From Paraglaciecola psychrophila 170 (GTDB lineage Bacteria; Pseudomonadota; Gammaproteobacteria; Enterobacterales; Alteromonadaceae), in NCBI RefSeq assembly GCF_000347635.1, contig NC_020514.1, positions 5,349,692 through 5,413,691 of the forward strand: a DNA stretch of 64,000 nt, read 5' to 3'. Shown piece by piece: positions 17,762 to 25,692 of this stretch. How positions within the stretch are numbered: the first letter of the stretch is position 1; every line of letters begins with the position of its first letter. The translations under genes and the position numbers were made by a program. Below the pieces are notes generated by a model. The model was given only the letters and a program-made list of their open reading frames with translations. It made no database searches and had not been told where the DNA came from.

Positions 17762-18955
17762 TTAGATGACTATTGATTCATTAAAGTATTTGATAAAATC
17801 AAGTTTATAATCACTTGCGATCACAGCATCAACAATTTTTACGCCATTGCTAGCTGCAGTTAAATCCAGTTCTTTGGGCTCCAAATAGTGGCTACCACGT
17901 ACTGAATAAAATACTTTCACAACGGGTTTATTGGCATACACCGGGTGTTGTTTGAGTACCATGGCAATTTTCTGGTTGTTGAGTTTAACTAAACTGCCCG
18001 CAGGGAAAATGCCAATACATTGCACAAATTGTGTTACAAATCCTTCATCATACTTTTCAGGCGCATCTTGCAACAAAATTTGCAGTGCTTTTTTAGATGA
18101 CATTCCAACCTTATAACATCGGTCTGCTGTTATCGCATCATATGTATCCACTATTGCAATCATACGTCCAAATGTGCTGATTTCATTCCCACGAAGACCT
18201 TCTGGGTAACCATAACCGTCGAGCCTCTCGTGGTGTTGACCAATTGTTTCAACAATGGAATCAGGCATGCCCATTTCAATCAGCACTTTGGTGCCGTAGT
18301 ACACATGGTCTTTCATAGTGGTCATTTCTTGGTCATTTAAGCGCCCTGGTTTATGCAATATTTCATCAGGAATTTTAATTTTACCTATATCGTGTAAAAA
18401 ACCCGATAGCGCCAATTCTTGAATTTGTTCTTCATTCAAGCCTAGATGGGTACCAAAATTGGCTAACAAAATAGCCACATTTAATGAATGCTCTAAAAGG
18501 TAGGTGTCTTTTTCTCGTATTTTTGTCGTGCACATCAATGCATTAGGGTTGCGATTAATTGACGACACAAGATTTTTAGTAAACGCTTCTGGGATGGCAA
18601 TATCGATAGGTAAGTTTTTACCTAAGCTCTCTAACATTGTTTTTTGGAGGTGTTTACCTTTGAGGTGAAGTTTGGCTGCCACTCCAAGCTCAGCTTCAAA
18701 AGATGCTTCTTCAGGCGGCTCGGTAATTTTTTCGGGCTCGGGCTCTTGTTGTGCAACAACTTCCGGCTTGATTTGTTTGCTCATATCAACAACTACTGAC
18801 AAAATTCCTTTGTTTTTTAGATGTGTTATAGCGGCAAGAGAAGTAACCCTACCTCGACTAATAATCTTAAATTTGCCTTGTTGTTTTGCTATAGAGTCAA
18901 AGAACATTCCTTCTTCAACATCGTCTGTATCAAAGGTTTTCAACACAGTTAACAT
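17762..18955 (-). CDS. HD-GYP domain cyclic-di-GMP phosphodiesterase with DUF3391 domain
   Basis: A 397-residue cytoplasmic protein. An N-terminal DUF3391 domain covers about residues 1-110, separated by a Glu/Pro-rich linker (68-83). An HD-GYP domain follows (about 130-330). The HD pair is H188-D189 in FLHDIGKIKIPDEIL, the second histidine cluster is HHERLDGYGYP, and the GYP motif is at 249-251, so the metal site and GYP partner loop are complete. Such proteins hydrolyse cyclic-di-GMP to pGpG or GMP and thereby lower biofilm and raise motility outputs. It appears to be monocistronic. Confidence 0.92.
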   Translation of the reverse strand: MLTVLKTFDTDDVEEGMFFDSIAKQQGKFKIISRGRVTSLAAITHLKNKGILSVVVDMSKQIKPEVVAQQEPEPEKITEPPEEASFEAELGVAAKLHLKGKHLQKTMLESLGKNLPIDIAIPEAFTKNLVSSINRNPNALMCTTKIREKDTYLLEHSLNVAILLANFGTHLGLNEEQIQELALSGFLHDIGKIKIPDEILHKPGRLNDQEMTTMKDHVYYGTKVLIEMGMPDSIVETIGQHHERLDGYGYPEGLRGNEISTFGRMIAIVDTYDAITADRCYKVGMSSKKALQILLQDAPEKYDEGFVTQFVQCIGIFPAGSLVKLNNQKIAMVLKQHPVYANKPVVKVFYSVRGSHYLEPKELDLTAASNGVKIVDAVIASDYKLDFIKYFNESIVI

Positions 18956-19040
18956 CTCGGTTAAATAAATTCAAAAAAGAAGATAAAAATATCTGGCAGA
19001 TTTAGCCCTTAAGAGCAACATTTACTATTTATCGTGAAGG

Positions 19041-19385
19041 CTAATACTCTAATTTCCATAACATTTCTGCCAAATCAGGTTGCCATTGATAAAGGCTAAA
19101 CTTAACTCGGTTATTAAAAACAGCAACCTCTTCTAGTTGCAATAAACCTGTTTGTATTTGTGATTGCTCAGATCCTGTGGGGAATGCAATTTGTCCATTA
19201 GAACGCAAGACTCTATGCCAAGGTACGTTCATATTTTTTGGTACGTAACCAAGTGACTTGCCTACTAACCTTGACCGCCCTGGTAATCCTGCAAGATCAG
19301 CAATTTGGCCATAACTTGCCACTTTTCCCAAGGGAATGAGCTGCACTGTGCGCCATATTTTGGTGTATTGCGGGTGTTCAAACAT
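19041..19385 (-). CDS. Alkyltransferase-like protein (ATL), MGMT family with PWHR motif
   Basis: A 114-residue protein of the O6-alkylguanine-DNA alkyltransferase C-terminal domain family. The helix-turn-helix and arginine finger region GKVASYGQIADLAGLPGRSRLVGKSL is intact. The active-site motif, however, reads PWHRV in place of PCHRV, so the alkyl-accepting cysteine is a tryptophan. This is the hallmark of ATL proteins, which bind O6-alkylguanine lesions without repairing them and hand them to nucleotide excision repair (known from E. coli YbaZ and fission yeast Atl1). Its stop lies near the HD-GYP start. It begins 9 nt after the end of the large Wzz-like gene, so the two are likely co-transcribed. 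Confidence 0.9.
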   Translation of the reverse strand: MFEHPQYTKIWRTVQLIPLGKVASYGQIADLAGLPGRSRLVGKSLGYVPKNMNVPWHRVLRSNGQIAFPTGSEQSQIQTGLLQLEEVAVFNNRVKFSLYQWQPDLAEMLWKLEY

Positions 19386-19394
19386 AGCAACAAC

Positions 19395-21389
19395 TTAGCT
19401 TGTCACAACAAAATTATATTGTGTTTGGATCTGCTCTAAATCAAGCAGTTTTCCTTGTTGGTTAACATTTCGATAAAGTGCTAAGTCACTGGGCGAGGTG
19501 TATCCGGCAACCTGTTCAATATCATTGAGTCTGGCACCTTGCCTAGCCAAATACGTTAAATATGTATGCCGAAGAACGTCGAGCGATAGCTGTCCGGGGA
19601 AAGCAATCTGTGCATCATGGCCAATATTGACTAAAAGCTGCAAAAAGTCTTCGTTGCTTTTAATATTCGACCAAATTGTTGCTTCATCTTTTAATTTGTT
19701 GCATGTAACTTGTAGTGCTTCAGCCAGTTCTTTCTGAATGTATATGTTGCGAGAAAATTGGCTATCTATCTGTAAAGTCGAATAATGTTGGCTGAAGTTT
19801 GTTTTTTCTATTCCCCATAATTCGTTAATAGTTACACCACTCAATAGTAAACCTATTATTGCCTTGCCTTGGTTATTTGCGACAGAAAACAAAGCCTGAC
19901 ATTCGTATGTACTTAACAAACGCAGTGTTTGGGTTATGGGCGATAATTTAAGCGGATCTGCTGGCAATTCTGGTGTGGGCGTCGAAAGCTGCCCATGTTG
20001 GGCATAACTTAGGCTTGACGACCCAACATTGTTTGCTTGTCTGGGCATAACAACAAAATTATGAGGCGCAGCAGTAATGACTTTTTGCCTAACAATAAAG
20101 CTATACAATAAAAGCGAAAATACGGCAGCAATAGTGGCAACAACTAGGCTCAATAAAGTATTGAATTGATAATTTGGTCCGATTGCGAAATCAGGTTCAA
20201 ATGCCGGCTCAAGCAGGGTTATCTTGGCTTCAAAAGGTTTAGATACTTCTTGAGCTACCTGTTTATTTGTTATGATTAGAGCCTGAGATTGTAGCGCCTT
20301 CAATTCATTGTCTAACCTTTTATATTGCTCAAGCTTCTGACTAAAGCTTTGTGCTAATTGAACTTGCTGTACTAACATGGTGCTTAACTGCTTAGCTTTT
20401 CCATTAGCCGTGTTTAAGTCTCGTTGAGTATCTTGTATATACTTCAATTGGCTTGTTTGCATTTGCACTTTAAGCTGTTGCTCCAGTTGCTGTGCTTTTT
20501 TTTGTTGAGAGACAATAGTTGGGTCACGTTCCAAGTAGGCTTCAGTATACTTTTCTGATAAGGCTATTAATTTGGCACTGATATCTTGAAGGTTTATTTT
20601 TGTGTCATCTATTTGTGATTTATCATCTGGTCGAATAACCTCTTGGCCCCTTTCAATAGATTCAGTCAAGCTATCAAGTAATGCTTTGGCTTGAGCTTGA
20701 TCTGCGACGGCTTGGTCAAGACTTTCCCCTAAGTTTTTGGTTTGACTTAAAACCCGATTTTCATCTCGTTCTAGCGATGTAATATTGTTTTCTAGGGCGA
20801 ATAATTCTAAAGATTGCTGTTGATTGGCGATTTTATCTTCTAACAGTGCTAACTGTTCGCTTGAAACCTGTAACTCCACATTATTACTAACTTCAGTTTC
20901 AGACTCGACTAACTGCAAATAGACTTTTGAGAGTACATCTAAAATTGGTTTAAGAACTTGTGGGTCATTGCCATTGGCTTTAAGTGAAAGAATACGGCTT
21001 GTTAGACTGGCTTCCACTGATAATGCCTGAAAAAGTGTTTGAACATCAATTATCAATCCCTGGCCTTGCTCTAACTCTTGGGAAACACGACTCAACACGC
21101 TATTACTTTTTAACCTTTGTTGATGCAGCGTAATTTGCTGCTGAGCCAAATCAGCGAACCCTTGGTCAGTTTTTGATTTATATGAAAAATGCAAAATAGA
21201 TTGGCTTTGGTAAACCGGAGCTTGGCTCCATATCAAAGCATTGGTGATTATTAGCACCAACAAAAACATGCCTATTAAGACCTGCCATCTTCGCTTTTGA
21301 ATCCGTTTGTGTTCCACGTCGGATGCATTTGTACCAACGCCAGAAAAGGGTTGATTTGGCATATAGTCTATTTTGTTATTAAATGACAT
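19395..21389 (-). CDS. Wzz/GumC-like envelope coiled-coil protein fused to a degenerate tyrosine-recombinase-like domain
   Basis: A 664-residue protein. Residues 36-54 form one membrane span. Residues 55-405 are a long, helix-rich, glutamine-rich extracytoplasmic region of Wzz/GNVR (chain-length determinant) type with extended coiled coils. A second span lies at 409-433. After a polar linker, residues about 485-645 match the catalytic half of tyrosine recombinases: LLLSGVTINELWGI aligns with the G-L-R-x-S-E-L block, LSLDVLRHTYLTYLARQGARL with H-x-L-R-H-T, and VAGYTSPSDLALYRNV with G-H-x-S...Y. R607 and Y639 are kept. The first arginine (T520), the histidine of HxxR (D604) and the GH histidine (Y630) are replaced, so strand exchange is not expected. 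In related polysaccharide copolymerases this cytoplasmic position holds a tyrosine kinase. No polysaccharide genes are adjacent. Confidence 0.72.
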   Translation of the reverse strand: MSFNNKIDYMPNQPFSGVGTNASDVEHKRIQKRRWQVLIGMFLLVLIITNALIWSQAPVYQSQSILHFSYKSKTDQGFADLAQQQITLHQQRLKSNSVLSRVSQELEQGQGLIIDVQTLFQALSVEASLTSRILSLKANGNDPQVLKPILDVLSKVYLQLVESETEVSNNVELQVSSEQLALLEDKIANQQQSLELFALENNITSLERDENRVLSQTKNLGESLDQAVADQAQAKALLDSLTESIERGQEVIRPDDKSQIDDTKINLQDISAKLIALSEKYTEAYLERDPTIVSQQKKAQQLEQQLKVQMQTSQLKYIQDTQRDLNTANGKAKQLSTMLVQQVQLAQSFSQKLEQYKRLDNELKALQSQALIITNKQVAQEVSKPFEAKITLLEPAFEPDFAIGPNYQFNTLLSLVVATIAAVFSLLLYSFIVRQKVITAAPHNFVVMPRQANNVGSSSLSYAQHGQLSTPTPELPADPLKLSPITQTLRLLSTYECQALFSVANNQGKAIIGLLLSGVTINELWGIEKTNFSQHYSTLQIDSQFSRNIYIQKELAEALQVTCNKLKDEATIWSNIKSNEDFLQLLVNIGHDAQIAFPGQLSLDVLRHTYLTYLARQGARLNDIEQVAGYTSPSDLALYRNVNQQGKLLDLEQIQTQYNFVVTS

Positions 21390-21585
21390 TAGAAACGCCC
21401 GAGGTAAATAAACAGCTAACTAATTTAATCAAACAATTTCCGATGAGCATATAAGTCCATTTTGCTTTATATTTTATAGCTTAGGGAGGTCGACATCTAA
21501 CACATACGACCTTGGCTACCAAATTTACCAAGCCTGATCAAAAACACCAAGCATAAGTTACAGTGAGGCTAAAAAATTCAAGAAT

Positions 21586-22200
21586 ATGACGACTATAAAA
21601 ACGAATAAAAGACAAATATGTGAAAAATGTGGTTACCCACAAAACACCTGCTTATGCGTTTGGGTAAATCCCATTACAGCGCCACTTAATATCATTATTT
21701 TACAGCATTCTAAAGAAGCAAAACATGCAAAAAATACAGTTAAGTTGTTAGCCTTAGGATTAAAAAAGATAACAGTGTTAGTGGGTGAAAAACCCGACGA
21801 CTGGACAGAATTAGCACAACATGTCGCTAAACAACCGCAAGATTACAGCTTATTTTATCCGCATGAACAAAGTACCTCAGTTGAATCTATTTCCTCACCA
21901 GAACTAAAACAAAGGGTTTTCCCAGTTAATCACAATGTAATATTTATTGATGCATCATGGCGTAAAGCCCTGAAAATTTGGCACCTTAATCCTTGGTTAC
22001 AGCAATGTAATAACTGGCACTTTACTAATCCACCTGATAACCAGTACCACATTCGACACACATCTCAGCAAGATAGCCTATCGACGCTAGAGTCAGTAGC
22101 TTATGTACTTGAGCATACTCACAACATTGATTGTAGTCAGTTGCATGCTCTGTTCTCAAAAATGCAGCAGAAATGTTTCCTAGAAAACTACAAGCAATAA
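21586..22200 (+). CDS. tapT: DTW-domain tRNA-uridine aminocarboxypropyltransferase
   Basis: A 204-residue DTW-domain protein. The N-terminal zinc-binding cysteines are CEKCGYPQNTCLC. The SPOUT/TDD-fold blocks follow: LNIIILQHSKEAKHAKNT, FIDASWRKALKI (the family's D-x-[ST]-W motif) and the YHIRHTSQQDSLSTLESVA block. E. coli TapT (YfiP) uses SAM to attach the acp group to U47 of tRNAs. Length is near the usual 220-230 residues. It is monocistronic, divergent from the Wzz-like gene. The symbol is by analogy with the E. coli enzyme. Confidence 0.82.
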   Translation: MTTIKTNKRQICEKCGYPQNTCLCVWVNPITAPLNIIILQHSKEAKHAKNTVKLLALGLKKITVLVGEKPDDWTELAQHVAKQPQDYSLFYPHEQSTSVESISSPELKQRVFPVNHNVIFIDASWRKALKIWHLNPWLQQCNNWHFTNPPDNQYHIRHTSQQDSLSTLESVAYVLEHTHNIDCSQLHALFSKMQQKCFLENYKQ

Positions 22201-22309
22201 TATGATCGATTAAAAGCGCTCGTTTTTTTGTAAATGATTTTTTAGGGTAGATTTAGGATTAGAAAAAAGCCATTTTGGCTATGCTAACTCATTTAAATGG
22301 AACATATTT

Positions 22310-23290
22310 ATGTCAGCTTCTTCAACTCGTCCACTATTTTCACGCTTTCCCGGAAATGTTATTGCTAGGCCACCATGTAGAATGACCAATGCCAATATGT
22401 ATGGTTTTTTTGTGAAGGGTGATACATCTACGATACAAACTTATCTAGATGGAACCTTAAATATTGTGCCTGATAGTGGCAAAAATGATGTTCAGGACTC
22501 TAGTGATAATTATAAATGTCTGTCGCCTTATGTATTACTCACTTTTACAGATATCCAAAACATAGCGTCATTGGCACCCGGTTTTGCCGAACAGGGGTCA
22601 ATGCAAGAAACAGATATTATAATCTGGTTACCGGTGGCCAAAATGCTTAAAGGTAAGGTTGATCATGTTTATTGGTATCCTGCATTTATCTGTGTAAACA
22701 ATATTTATGCCTTAATAAACGGTATCAATACATGGGGCTACAATAAATATTTATGTGAATACACTATGCCTGATTTAGGTGCTGAACCGGATAAATTTTC
22801 AATTACAGTGGATGCTTTTCAACCTTTCAAACCTGAGACTAAAATGGCTGACCATTTACTCATGGAAGTCAAAAAAGTCAGTGATGGCCCTAGCAACAAA
22901 ATCACAGGGTTTGTTGAATTAGTAAAAGAAGCATTTACCTTATTAAGTTCTGAAAAGTCTTTCTTTAATATGGATATTCACGCATTAAAACAACTGATTG
23001 ATGGGTTCAAGGATCCACAAATGGATCAAATTTTATTTAAACAATTCCCTGATGGTGAAGGGATTAATGCTGTCTATCAAGGCGTTATGCACTCACCGTC
23101 AATTATCAAAAAAGTACATAGTGCACAGATTTACGGACACAGATATGACGTCACCCTGCATCAAGTTGACACGTTTAGACTGGACAAAGCGTTTGGTATT
23201 CCCCTTGGCACTCAACGGGCATTATTGCCCTTTAATGTGGTAATGGATTTTGACCAAGAAGCGGCGTTTGCTTTAGCTGAAACCAATTAA
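22310..23290 (+). CDS. Acetoacetate-decarboxylase-superfamily-like protein
   Basis: A 326-residue soluble protein. FPGNVIARPPCRMTNANMYG opens it, and the central stretch CVNNIYALINGINTWGYNKY resembles the acetoacetate decarboxylase superfamily motif in which a substrate-anchoring lysine follows G-[FY]-x-K. Here the candidate is K146, while the neighbouring lysine that tunes the pKa in the true decarboxylase is a tyrosine. A C-terminal strand-rich region ends PFNVVMDFDQEA. Function unknown. The next gene starts 46 nt downstream on the same strand and encodes a flavoprotein, so the two probably act on one metabolite. Confidence 0.55.
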   Translation: MSASSTRPLFSRFPGNVIARPPCRMTNANMYGFFVKGDTSTIQTYLDGTLNIVPDSGKNDVQDSSDNYKCLSPYVLLTFTDIQNIASLAPGFAEQGSMQETDIIIWLPVAKMLKGKVDHVYWYPAFICVNNIYALINGINTWGYNKYLCEYTMPDLGAEPDKFSITVDAFQPFKPETKMADHLLMEVKKVSDGPSNKITGFVELVKEAFTLLSSEKSFFNMDIHALKQLIDGFKDPQMDQILFKQFPDGEGINAVYQGVMHSPSIIKKVHSAQIYGHRYDVTLHQVDTFRLDKAFGIPLGTQRALLPFNVVMDFDQEAAFALAETN

Positions 23291-23336
23291 TCTGAGTTTG
23301 GGATAAATAAACCAGTTTTACTACTTTGAGACATCT

Positions 23337-25535
23337 ATGACTGATAAGAAAAAAATAGCGATTTTAGGTGGTGGCGTGTCTGCCATGACCGCAGCTTGTT
23401 ATTTAACTGAAAAAGACAACTGGCAAAATCAATACGACATTACCGTTTATCAAATGGGCTGGCGCTTAGGTGGTAAAGGCGCCAGTGGCCGTAATGCAGA
23501 GTATGGGCAACGTATAGAAGAACATGGCTTACATGTCTGGTTTGGTGCTTATGTTAATTCGTTTAAAACGTTGGAAAAGGTATATGCAGATTTAAATCGG
23601 CCAAGTGGGGCACCACTTGCCACATTCGATCAAGCACTTAAACCCCATAGTTTTATTGCGCTTGAAGAGAATATAGAGCAAAACTGGAAAACCTGGGGGA
23701 TTGAATTCCCCCTTATTCCGGGTAATCCCGCAGATGGCAACCTTGATCCTACTTTCTGGGATCTGATTCAGTTAATTTACTATTGGCTGAAAAAATTCAC
23801 CGAACAAATGACCCATTTGCATGTACAAAAAACCAAGGCTGCAACCAAGGAGCATGACTGGTTTTCTCACGTTGTTGATGTATTAAAAACAAATACACAT
23901 CATATTGACGATGACATTCACGCCACACACCAGATGATGTGTTCTTTTATTGAAAAAATTACTCACCCTGTTCGTAAAGTCACAGATCAGCAAATGGTTG
24001 AGCAACATATTAAACATCAAAACGCTTTATCTGGCTGGATCAATTGGTTAAAACAATGGATCGAACAAGAATTTGATCATTTATTAGATGAAGATGACAA
24101 CCTAAGACATTTATATATTGGCGCCGACTTAGCTATTACCAGTATCAAAGGCATTATCGAAGATGATGTGTACCAAAAAGGGTTTGGCTATCTAAATCAA
24201 TGGGATCTTAGAGAGTGGCTGACAATACATGGCGCTAACTTCAAATATACGGTGAATTCAGCACCCATTCGAGGTTTTTATGATTTAGTGTTCGGTTACG
24301 AAAATGGTGATTTTTCTAAGCCTAATCTTGAAGCAGGGGTCTCTATGCTGGCGATGCTGCGTATTGCACTGTGTTACCACGGTGGTGTGATGTGGAAAAT
24401 GCAAGCTGGCATGGGCGATGTGATCTTTGCACCTATTTATGAGCTTCTGAAAAGACGTGGGGTGAAGTTTGAGTACTTCCATAAAGTTGATGAGCTTATT
24501 CCTAATCAGAGTAATGACCAAATTGAAAAAGTGCTCATTACCGAACAAGTTAAACTAAAAAGTGCAGATTACCACCCCTTTGTCGACGTAAATGGCCTGC
24601 CTTGCTGGCCTTCCAAGCCCAATTACAGCCAAATAGATGACACACAAGCCGCTCTTTTACAAAACAACAATATCAATTTAGAGTCTCACTGGAGCAACTG
24701 GCCAGACGTTTACAAGTCACATTTTGGCCAAACGCTGCCACAAAAAACCTTAACGTTAGGTGCAGATTTCGATCAGGTTATCTTTGGTATTTCTGTTGCA
24801 GGGTTAGAGCATATTTGTCCACAACTGTTAGCCAATGACACTAGGTTAAAAACCTGCAGTGAAAAAATTAAAACAGTCGCCACTCAGGCCTTTCAGGTAT
24901 GGACAGATATTGAATATTCAGAACTTGGTTTTGGTCGTAAACCGGAAGATGATGAAGAGCCAATTTTAAGTGGTTTTGTAGAGCCTTATGATACATGGGC
25001 AGCGATGAATCAGTTATTGTGCCGTGAAGACTGGCCAAAAGACTGCGAGCCAAAAAATGTCGCCTATTTCTGTAGCGCTCAACCTATTAGTGAATATCCA
25101 CCAGCGAGTGATCATAGTTTTCCAGTCCAATGCGCGCAACAGGCTAAAGATAACGCGACGGCATATCTAACGAATGACGTGCATCATTTGTGGCCAAACG
25201 TTGCCATAAAAGGCACATTCAATTGGTCAATTTTGACAGATATCTCGACTCAAGTAGGTGAGAAACGTTTTGATAGCCAATATTGGCGAAGTAATGTCGA
25301 TCCTTCTGAGCGATATGTATTGTCAGTGAAAGATAGTAGTCAATATCGCCTAGCAACAAACAGTACACTCTATTCTAATTTATTCATCACTGGAGATTGG
25401 ATCAGTACCGGTGTTAATGCGGGCTGTGTGGAAGCCGCCACTATGGCAGGCATGGAAACGTCGAGAGCCGTGTGCGGTTTTCCTGAGGTCATTAATGGTG
25501 AACATGGGTTTGAGCCTTATAAAAATAATCGGTAA
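23337..25535 (+). CDS. Large FAD-dependent amine-oxidase/desaturase-like oxidoreductase
   Basis: A 732-residue flavoprotein. The Rossmann dinucleotide motif GGGVSAMTAA lies at 10-19, followed by the second glycine-rich motif GWRLGGKGASGR used by amine oxidases, phytoene-type desaturases and hydroxysqualene dehydroxylases. Residues about 120-320 form an insertion with several histidine-rich helices. The C-terminal FAD-binding segment NLFITGDWISTGVNAGCVEAATMAG is the family signature. No signal peptide or membrane span. With the decarboxylase-like protein it forms a two-gene unit; a lipid or isoprenoid substrate is possible by family analogy but is not shown. Confidence 0.82.
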   Translation: MTDKKKIAILGGGVSAMTAACYLTEKDNWQNQYDITVYQMGWRLGGKGASGRNAEYGQRIEEHGLHVWFGAYVNSFKTLEKVYADLNRPSGAPLATFDQALKPHSFIALEENIEQNWKTWGIEFPLIPGNPADGNLDPTFWDLIQLIYYWLKKFTEQMTHLHVQKTKAATKEHDWFSHVVDVLKTNTHHIDDDIHATHQMMCSFIEKITHPVRKVTDQQMVEQHIKHQNALSGWINWLKQWIEQEFDHLLDEDDNLRHLYIGADLAITSIKGIIEDDVYQKGFGYLNQWDLREWLTIHGANFKYTVNSAPIRGFYDLVFGYENGDFSKPNLEAGVSMLAMLRIALCYHGGVMWKMQAGMGDVIFAPIYELLKRRGVKFEYFHKVDELIPNQSNDQIEKVLITEQVKLKSADYHPFVDVNGLPCWPSKPNYSQIDDTQAALLQNNNINLESHWSNWPDVYKSHFGQTLPQKTLTLGADFDQVIFGISVAGLEHICPQLLANDTRLKTCSEKIKTVATQAFQVWTDIEYSELGFGRKPEDDEEPILSGFVEPYDTWAAMNQLLCREDWPKDCEPKNVAYFCSAQPISEYPPASDHSFPVQCAQQAKDNATAYLTNDVHHLWPNVAIKGTFNWSILTDISTQVGEKRFDSQYWRSNVDPSERYVLSVKDSSQYRLATNSTLYSNLFITGDWISTGVNAGCVEAATMAGMETSRAVCGFPEVINGEHGFEPYKNNR

Positions 25536-25692
25536 AACAACTGACATTTGCTTGAAAAACAGGCAAGATGACGGCTTTTTTTTGGCTTGACTCACATACT
25601 TATAAACTATTACTGCTAATGTGGGATAGTCGGTTTTAAATTGGCTGAGTCAAATACATAATTTCGATTAGACAAGCTTTAGTTAGCTTATT

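Noticed and set aside
21310..21325. parS-like sequence (TGTTCCACGT start)
   Set aside because: Only 12 of 16 positions fit, it is inside a coding region and far from parAB; not a credible ParB site.
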